This document shows, piece after piece, positions 55,859 to 64,000 of a DNA stretch of 64,000 nt. Numbering within the stretch: the first letter of the stretch is position 1; the number at the start of each line of letters is the position of its first letter. The position numbers and the translations under genes were made by a program. Source of the stretch: Gamarada debralockiae (lineage: Eukaryota; Ascomycota; Leotiomycetes; Helotiales; Hyphodiscaceae); contig NXFV01000053.1 of the NCBI GenBank assembly GCA_002803225.1, forward strand, positions 62,001 through 126,000, given 5' to 3'. The notes under the pieces are model-generated. The model was not told the DNA's origin, made no database searches, and saw nothing but the letters and a program-made list of their open reading frames with translations.

Positions 55859-58210
55859 AGCTGCGAAGATCACTGTCAAAGCACAGTGGGAAAGGATCGC
55901 AGTGCTAAGATTTGGGTAGTCATGAAAGATGATCGATCTGATATAGGGGACTCGAAGATGTACGGGCGAGATCGGCGACGATAATGATACTTGTATTCAC
56001 ATCTGATCAAACGATCATATCATAGGTACGAATGGTGTGATAGCAGAGATTGCCCGATCGATGTCCTTGTACGTTGCACGACAGCTCAACTTGGTAGGGG
56101 CTGCTGGTACCTGTCCCAGTCATCGTCTTCAGTCGTTCCTTTAGCCAGGAACACCGTGAAACGAGAAGACTTGAGTGGTGGACCTGGACGTACTGCAAGC
56201 ATCCATGCAGATTTTACGGAATTAGCCTCCAGCCTCCTGCCTCCTACATCACCTACCCGCTTAGGCTACGGCCCGAGATCCACCAAATTGAGTCCTGGGA
56301 TTAATCAATTCAGGGAATCTTGCAGTACCACAGTGGTGCCTGGCTGAACTTGATGCCATGCAGTCAACCAGTAGATCCCATATTACTCTCATATATGGAT
56401 AAAGGAAGCAGCAAATCATAAGGAGTGAGTACGCCGGCCAGCAGCCCACGAACTGATACGATAGTGAAAGCACAATTGAAGTCACCAACATTATGAGAAT
56501 CTCGATTGGAGTGCCGATCCAGGCAAAACAGGAAGCCTCGTATCAGGACTGAACAAGTTGTTGCTCCAGAAGTTAACTCCTCCGCGGAGGGTTTTCAACT
56601 TCTCGAAACGGTGATTGGCTAGACCAGACATCAGTTTAAGCATGGGCCAAGAACATCAATGCAGGTGCAATCTGCAAAATCGGGTTCAACGAGAACGAGA
56701 TCACATCCCGCACGAATGAAGGAGTTTCGCCAGACAAGCGGGCCTCGTCTCCAGATGAGATGAATGTCAACGAAGGAGTGGCCGCAATGCTTTTTACTGT
56801 CCCACCTTGGAAACGAATTGACAGCCAATCAGCCATCTAGAAGGACTTTTGATATTTGCAAGGTATCCAGGTCCAGTGAAAGACGGGATGTCATCACATT
56901 GCAGCTGGTACTGTGCTACTCTTAATCCATTCGGTGTCTACTTAAACTCCAGGAGCACACTTTAGACAAGGGAAGGAATTGACGGCTTGGTACCAGTTTG
57001 TAAGCGATACGAGAAAGCCATCTTCGGCAAGCTCCTAATCCTCCTTCACCCTTTTGCTTAGATTGGTTGGCTTTGATAGCCAGGAGGAGAAAATACTGAG
57101 TTAGAAAAGGCCGAGCAAGGATATGGATACTCGATGCAGTGTCGGTAACGATTACCATGGAGACGACTGTGAGGTTGATCAATATTCGACTCTCGGTAAA
57201 GAATGCAAGCATGGGCCAAGGGCGGGCAGGGGTGCCGGTACGGTACGGTAAAGATCCCCTGACTTTTGCCTAAGGGCGGGAACAAACTATCCTTGACAGC
57301 AACCAGCAGATCGATTGGCTTCCCATCCTTCTGAAATTTCTACGGTTTCAAAAGTCTGTGTCCTCAATAGGCTCAAGTACAGGCCTCCAAAGCCAGCTGC
57401 CAGACTAAAAGGGATCTGAGTGGCTGACGGGAAGAAAATGTCGCGCGATGTAGTACAACCGCCTCAATCGCTTCCACAACCGTTCGGAAAATCTTAAATC
57501 GCGCGTCCGAGTCTTACCTTTCTCTTGGACCTCCCTGCGCCACCGTCATAATCCCAAATTCCGAACGCAAAATGGGTGGCTCTTGCAAGCCACATTGCAG
57601 GACGAGGCCACTTGATGGTGCGATCACCCCATGTCGAAGGAAAGAAGCTTCCGTCACTAACGCCATTGCCGGGATTTAAGGCTTCGGTTCTGGTAGTTTG
57701 GCAACTGCGTCCAACCCTTGGCTCTCAATAAGATTGACGAGTGCATGTGAAAATGCATTATTTCACTGCAGATATCTCCCTCGACCAGGGCGAGAAACAT
57801 GCCCTGTCAATCCCCTGAGAACGAAGACCCAGTGGCAACTGGAATTGGGAACCTAGATTGTCGATCCCTCGACTATCGAAGAATCCATGTTAGCTTTGAA
57901 TCAATAAAATCTTCAGGAACATCGACGGCATGACGGCTAACCTCCCCGACCAATTAATATCGTTCCGATATACTGGGGGAGGGCCGTTCCAGTCTTCCAG
58001 AACAGGCTCGGTTGAAGATGACTTAAACGGATATCAATCCACGCCTGCATACACCAACTTCTGGAAGCTGCAGATGTTAATTACCTTCCTTCTTTACCCA
58101 CGCTCTCTTGGGACTTCCAAGTTGTCGTGTCAATCACTCTTTATTTTCAAAGTCTAAAACGTTTCCCCTGCATCAAACTCATTACGCAGATTTTGAGGCT
58201 GCAGATCAAC
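55859..58210. other. Long intergenic region without a recognised gene
   Basis: 2352 bp upstream of both the 7TM gene (minus) and the MFS gene (plus). The minus frame at 56922-57212 has a hydrophobic stretch (VVSMVIVTDTASSIHILARPF), but no family is evident and no splice model completes it. No repeat was seen. Confidence 0.35.
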
Positions 58211-60020
58211 ATGGAGGAAGTCAAGGCAGTGCCCGATTCCCCAGTCATTGAGACGACGGATGATGGCCACTCTGGCCCAAGCAGTCCGGATATCAAGAGA
58301 GCGCATGGAGTGACACTCATTCCTCGTCCGAGTGATGATCCCCGCGATCCATTGGTATGTTTTCTATCCTCAATTGCTCATTCGAGACGTAACAGCTCAT
58401 CATGGAATTCAGAATTGGCCGATGAGCAAGAAAGTTGGGGTCGTTGCTGTACTTTGTTTCGCCGTGTTCTGCGGATTTGTTGCGCCTCTCGCAGGTCAAT
58501 TGAACCTCAAGTCTCAATCCGCACTCTACAAGCAGTCAACGGTCCATATCGCATGGCAGAACTCAGCTGCATCCGCCGGTCTGGCAACTGGAGGATTCTT
58601 TTTTGCCCCGGTGTCATTCAAGCTCGGTCGCAGTTCAGTGATCTTCTGGACTTTGATCGCATGTCTCCTAACACAAGTATGGGCAGCTCTCATGATCCAC
58701 ACGAACCAATTCAACGCCTTCATCGTCTCGCGCTTCTTCTCTGGATTTTTCGGCGGTGTCACTGGTGTTCTTGGTCCTCGAGTCCTCGTTGATCTCTTTT
58801 TCCTGCACCAAAGAGGAAGAGCATTCACCGCATTCCATTGGTGCTTGAACTTTGGAAGTGTGGCAGGGCCAACTCTTTCAGCATTCATCTCCTCAAACAA
58901 GTCATGGACTTTGGAATTTTGGTGGACTGTCGGACTTTTAGGATTCACGATCATACTATGCTTTCTGTTCATGCACGAGACTTCGTGGATTCGAGAATCT
59001 GAAGCTTCTAATCCAGTTGCTCCTGAGGGATTTGTGGCAAACAGAGTAGCCACGTTCTTTCCTGGTTCGAAAGTTACGCCGGAGACGACTCTTCGCCAAA
59101 CCGTAAGTCTCGTCCAGCTCGTTGAGCTCTTAATCTTCAATTCTAACAATTCGTTTAGGGTCGCATTGCGGCTGTTCCATTCCTTGTCGCAGTATCACCG
59201 GTCACCCTGGTCATGAGTGTATTCACATTGATCAGCTTTGGGTTTTACATCGCGATGAACGCTTTGACGCCAGTCTTCCTCCAAAAGCCTGTCAAGATCG
59301 GAGGATATGGATTTGACACCTTCCAGAACGCTTGCTGTATGTTCCCATCATCGCAGAATCTAGAACATGGAACTAACAACCCCCAAACAGTCTCCTTCGT
59401 CCACTGGATCGGAATAGGCTTCGCATTAATCTACGGACATTTCATCAGCGACCGACTTCCCCTCGCAATCTGTGCCCGCAACGGCGGGATCTGGAAGCCT
59501 GAATACCGTCTCCACGCCCTGTGGATTCCAGCCATGATTTTCAACCCCATTGGTCTCGGTTTGGTGGGCTATGCTCTGGAATATCACAAGTCATGGGTTG
59601 TGCTTGCTGTCGCGGAAGTGTTTGTCACTTTTGGCTCGCTTTCCTTGATTCCAATCACTGTCAATTATATCTGTAAGATCAACCAGTCCTAAAATCTTTC
59701 TCGCGAGAGATAATTGATGCTAATAAATTTTAGGCGAATGTTTCACCAAGAATCCTGCAGAAGCTTCAATTACATCCAACTGTTTCCGCCTTCTCTTTGG
59801 CCTCACAGTTGCTTTCTACATCAACGAATGGGTTGCAGATGTCACGGTAAAATGGGTCTTCGGCATGATGGCTTTCTTCGATATTTTGGCATTTGGCTTC
59901 ATTGTCATCTTGATGTGGAAGGGACATCAGATTAGAGAATGGACTGTTGGAGGATTGAACATCACTGAAGAGGGAGAGAAGGTCGTCGAGACTGCGAGTG
60001 AGGCTGATGCTAAGGTTTGA
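58211..60020 (+). CDS. MFS transporter, DHA1-type exporter
   Basis: Five exons (58211-58354, 58413-59102, 59159-59336, 59391-59672, 59734-60020) give 526 aa. After a ~50-residue cytoplasmic start (PRPSDDPRDPLNWP, the usual DPxNW entry of DHA1 exporters), the twelve membrane helices follow. Landmarks are GLATGGFFFAPVSFKLGRSS at helices 2-3, VSRFFSGFFGGVTGVLGPRVLVDLFF at helix 4-5, and GIGFALIYGHFISDR in the second half. The last helix ends with KGHQIREW. These carriers move drugs, polyamines or self-made metabolites out of the cell. It lies 1.1 kb upstream of the second NRPS-like gene on the same strand, so export of that enzyme's product is a reasonable guess. Intact. Confidence 0.85.
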
Positions 60021-61092
60021 TTATATCATATACGATACAGCGTTTCTGCTTTAACGCTGGGAGGTGTTCCGTTACAGATTCTGTAATTCATTCGATACGT
60101 CAAAAGTCTAAAATTTAGACTAAAAGTGATCTACACTTGATCTCGACACACAGACAAATCGATCAGCACAGAGATCTATAGATCCGCAGATATTAGTGAG
60201 ACGGGTGAACTCGATATCTGATTAGCTAGTGAAACCAACTCGTGTATCGACTGCCTGGTAATATTTGCTTGTACAGGTATATAACTGCCCATCCCATCTC
60301 CATTCCCAAATACTACTTCTAGAACTTCCAGAAGCTCGCATCACTATCACATTTTATGGAACCGTCACACTTATCCACCAATGTTACGACCCCTTCCAGT
60401 TTCATGGTGCCAACACTTAAATCTCTTAAGCCAGAATATTCGAAACACACTTGGGACGACGGGGGCTCAACTTCCATCTCATGGCACAAACTCCCTCGAA
60501 CTCATTCACCTTCTCAGAGTTTTCGGACTCTCGAAAATTTCTTCCGTAATATCCTACAAAACGCTCCCTGTGTAACGTTTCTCATCCCGTCTTCACTCAC
60601 CGCCCCACCATGCATTTAAGCCAACGCCCCTATCCCTGCCCCTGCACCGCTCAGACAGGGTTCTCGCGGACGACTCGACAGGGGCTTCCACAGGGGTAAA
60701 AGCTCAGCCAACCAACCAAAATCCAACGACATTCCTTCTAGAAACCGTTCATCAATCGGCCGTATTAAAAATGCCCTGCACGTGGGTCTACGTACCATAT
60801 TTCCGCGAAACATTCCACTCAGCTTCTATTAGCACCTCGTAGAGCGTTAAAGGAAATATCCTTCCCGGGTTACAAACCCGTGGACCGACACGGAGGTACG
60901 AAGACGGGGTCATGGATTATGTTATCAGACGATTGTAGTCCGAAAGCCCGAACTCGAGGAGGCTCTGGGTATTGTTGTAACGGTGCCGGTACAGATATGT
61001 TACTTCCAAAGACCGCAGATGAGTTGAGTTCAAGTGATAATCCCCCTTTCCCTTCGTCACAATTTGTAACTGCCTAAACGCGGCGAACAAAA
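60021..61092. other. Promoter and intergenic region of the second NRPS-like gene
   Basis: 1072 bp with no recognisable gene. A short direct run (AGATCTATAGATC near 60172) and AT-rich pieces are present near its start. It should carry the NRPS-like promoter. Confidence 0.35.
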
Positions 61093-64000
61093 ATGGGAGA
61101 TATTACTCCCATCCCGTCCGCCGCCCCTGCAACCCCTCCAAAAGAAATACCCTTCAAGACATTCGATGAAATCCTCCTCCAGCGAGGAGCAGACGCCGAT
61201 CAAAGTCCCTTAATTGCATACCCGAAGACAAAACACGGGGTTGATGATTATGAACTCTTCACCGGTGCACAGCTCAACCAACTTGTCGATGGAGCTGTCA
61301 GAGCGCTGTTGGCGGAGGGTGTCGAGACAGTGGTACGTACCGTTCTCCTTAACCAAGAATTGCTGTCTGACAAGAATCGGAAGTAGTATGAAGAAACAAT
61401 CGCAAGCATCTACGGCCCTTCAGACTTAGATTATATTGTCACGATCTTTGCTCTGGGAAGATTGGGATACACGACATTTATCCTCTCCCCTCGACTGCCA
61501 GTGAACGCCATAGTGAATCTCCTGAAAGACGTTAATGCCACCATCTTCCTGCACGGATCTCAACATCTCGAGACCGCGAGGAAGACAGCTGAAGAGTTAC
61601 CACTCAAACTCCTTCCCATCCTCACACGCCCTCAATATGACATTCCCTCCGGACTTCCACCATTCGCACGAATGGGCGTGGATCCCCAAAAAGAGAACCC
61701 GAGAAAGCTCATTATGATGCACAGCTCTGGCTCCACCGGCTTCCCAAAGCCAATCCACTACACCCATGCCCGTCTGCTCTCCACCTTCCGCACAGCCCAA
61801 TACCTAACTGCTTTCCAAAGCGTGCCTCTATTCCACGCGCACGGTTTCGTATCCTTCGTCCAAGCTATCTACACGCGCAAAACAATCTACCTATTCAACG
61901 GCCACGTTCCCCAGACGCACGAAACTATCGTCAAAGCGATAAAAGGCGTTGGCGTCGGTGGAGGCGCAGGCCCAGAGATAGTGTGGACAGTGCCTTATGT
62001 GTTGAAGTTGTTGGCGGAGAAGAGGGAGGGGATCGAGGTATTGAAGAAATGTAAGGTGGTGAGTTGTTCAGGGAGTCGATGTCCGGATGAGCTAGGGGAT
62101 TTGCTTGTTAGTGAGGGAATCCATTTTGGGAGTGTGTTTGGGGCTACGGAAGTAGCTCTTATCTTGACCTCTTTGAATCGCCCGAAAGATGATAAGGCTT
62201 GGAATTATCTCCGGCCTCCACCACATGTTGCGCCTTACATTTTGATGCGGCCTATTGATGGTCCGATTTGCGAATGTATTGTGCTTGATGGGCATCGGGG
62301 AAAGTTGAAATCGAATTCAAATGATCCACCGAAGAGTTGGCACACGAATGACCTCTTCATCGGCCACCCCACGATTCCTAATGCATGGAAATTCGTTGGG
62401 AGGCTCGATGATAGAGTGACCTTGACGAATGGGGAGAAAGTTTTACCGCTGCCAATTGAGGGCCGGATACAGCAGGATCCGCTGGTGAAGGAAGCTGTGG
62501 TGTTTGGAGTTGACAGGCCTGTGCCAGGGCTGTTGCTGTTCAGGGCCAAGGCTGCGGAGGGATTGAGTGATGCAGAATTTGTGGAGAGAGTGTGGCCTGC
62601 GATCGAGGATGCCAATAGTCGCGCTGAAGGCTTCTCACAAATTAGTCGAGAGATGATTGCGGTAATTCCTGAGGATGTTGAGTGTCCATCTACAGATAAG
62701 TCGTCCATCAAGAGGGCTACGGTTTATCGAGATTTTAAGGATGTCATTGAGGGTGTATATGCCAGGTTAGAAAATAGCATGGAGGGTACGTTGAAGTTGA
62801 GTGTGGAAGAGTTGGAGGGGTGGATTCTTAAATCTTTTGAGGATTTGGGGATTTATCTTGGAAATAAAGAGACAGACTTCTTCTCGTCAGGTGTTGATAG
62901 CTTGAAAGCTATTCAGATGAGAGGACTGATTATCAAGAACTTGGATCTTGGAGGAAACGCATCGAAGTGTGGTTCGATGGTAGTGTATGATTATGGCAAC
63001 GCAGCGAGACTAGCAAAGGCCCTGTTTGCGCTTCGAGTTGGAGAAGCAACAGAAAGCGCAAGGTCAGATGAGATTGCCGTAATGAGCTCCTTGATCGAGC
63101 GGTATTCCAAGTTCGAACCGCGATGGGTTGGCAATAAGAGTCCAGAAAGAAATGTCGTAGTAAGCCAATGTCCCTCCCACATCCGCATGGGCGTTCTGAC
63201 AAGACTCCCAGATCCTCACTGGCGGAACGGGCTCCCTCGGATCTCACCTCTTGGCTCAAATCACCACCCTCCAGAATGTCTCGAAAATATATTGTCTCCT
63301 CCGAACTCCACCCGACCAAACAGCCACCTCGCGAATCGAGGAAGCCCTCGAACACCGCAACTTCAAAGGCTTATCGTCCTCCGAGAAAGTGATACCTCTA
63401 TCATCCGACCTCTCGAAACCTGATTTAGGACTCCCAAATCCAATCCTCAAAAATATCAGAGCCGAAGTGACGCATATAATCCATTGCGCATGGGAGGTTA
63501 ATTTTGCGCTCCCTGTTCAATCATTCACGCCACAACTCGCCTCTCTCCAAAATCTCATCAATCTCTCTTTGTCGTCGCCGTTTTCAACACCAGCCCGCGT
63601 TATGTTCTGCTCATCAGTCGGTACAGCAATGGCGACTCCATCTCAAAATTCGAGGGTCGTAATCCAGGAAGCACAGATCGAGGAGCTGGGCTACTCATCG
63701 CCAACAGGATATGCGCGCTCAAAATTGGTTGCTGAGCGTATGATTGAGAATGCAGTTGCTTCTTCTGGTGCCAATGCAACCATTCTCAGAATTGGGCAAA
63801 TCGTACCGGCAAAGTCGACTGGATCACAGTTATGGAATCCCACTGAGATGATTCCATTGATAGTCCGCTCGGCCTCAACGGCAGGAACGCTACCAGACAG
63901 GCATGGTAGCTCAGATCAGTGCTCATGGATCAATGTTGATACTCTTTCCAAGGCCATTCTGGAAATTGGAGATGTAGGTGAGCTTGGGAGTAGGACCGAG
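61093..64000 (+). CDS. NRPS-like carboxylate reductase (A-T-R), 3' end beyond window
   Basis: Three exons are visible (61093-61332, 61387-63159, 63212 to the edge), 934 aa so far, with the reductase domain cut by the window end. The A domain shows SSGSTGFPKP near residue 193, FGATEVALI near 330, GRLDDR near 417 and CPSTDKSS near 515. The carrier domain has GVDSLKAIQ near 586. The reductase opens with TGGTGSLGSHLL at 63218 and retains YARSKLV near 63715. It is a paralogue of the gene at 10.0-13.4 kb: about half of the residues agree by eye, and both have an intron at the same point just before the reductase glycine motif. Substrate is unknown. An MFS exporter lies just upstream. Confidence 0.87.

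Noticed and set aside
55859..58210. Several 60-100 codon frames as small genes
   Set aside because: No family similarity, no consistent start or splice context, and no conserved pattern seen.
1..64000. CRISPR array, bacterial operons or riboswitches
   Set aside because: The gene structure is eukaryotic throughout; the only short tandem array (40000-40074) has no spacers.

Overview
The window looks like nuclear DNA of a filamentous ascomycete (Pezizomycotina). Genes are split by many 45-70 nt GT...AG introns. The gene content is typical of moulds: Pil1/Lsp1 eisosome protein, an E(z)/KMT6 methyltransferase, Zn2Cys6 regulators, HeLo-domain proteins, a Rhodopsin/SAT4-type 7TM protein, NRPS-like A-T-R reductases and MFS permeases. 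A Leotiomycete-like host is my guess only. All exon models were assembled by hand from frames, splice sites and family conservation; no search was run.

Layout. 0.1-9.3 kb is a sugar-acid catabolic cluster: a DHDPS-family 2-keto-3-deoxy acid aldolase and an aldo-keto reductase share a divergent promoter, followed by a DgoD-like galactonate-type dehydratase, a Zn2Cys6 regulator and a broken dihydroxyacetone/glyceraldehyde kinase gene. 10.0-16.0 kb holds an NRPS-like carboxylate reductase (A-T-R) and a DAL5-type acid permease. 16.3-19.5 kb is a graveyard of a cyclase-family gene, a Zn2Cys6 regulator that lost two zinc-binding cysteines, and a small secretory/tubby-like gene with a nonsense codon. 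19.75-24.3 kb is an intact divergent pair, a Zn2Cys6 regulator and a TrzA/AtzA-type amidohydrolase, followed by a cupin relic. 25.6-30.2 kb is a divergent pair: a helical protein with a ubiquitin-interacting motif, and a HeLo-domain protein. 30.5-33.9 kb is KMT6 (PRC2). 35.5-37.5 kb is a GMC oxidoreductase.

37.6-42.7 kb is a decayed, transposon-marked stretch. It has an AT-rich element with ~58 bp terminal inverted repeats, an ankyrin gene split by a pogo-like MITE, and a HeLo-kinase pseudogene with C-to-T type stops. From 43 kb on the genes look healthy: a secreted GH28-like beta-helix protein, Pil1, the NatC Lsm subunit, an XPG/Rad2 nuclease with UIMs, a 7TM protein, an MFS exporter, and a second NRPS-like gene running off the end.

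How the genes may work together. The dehydratase, aldolase and reductase form a plausible route from an aldonate (D-galactonate or similar) through a 2-keto-3-deoxy acid to pyruvate plus glyceraldehyde and then glycerol. The neighbouring kinase that could have fed the triose into glycolysis is dead. The HeLo and ankyrin genes belong to families used in fungal non-self recognition and programmed cell death, and several copies here are inactivated. The contrast between pseudogene-rich accessory DNA (7.7-42.7 kb) and the conserved block (46-56 kb) is the main large-scale pattern.
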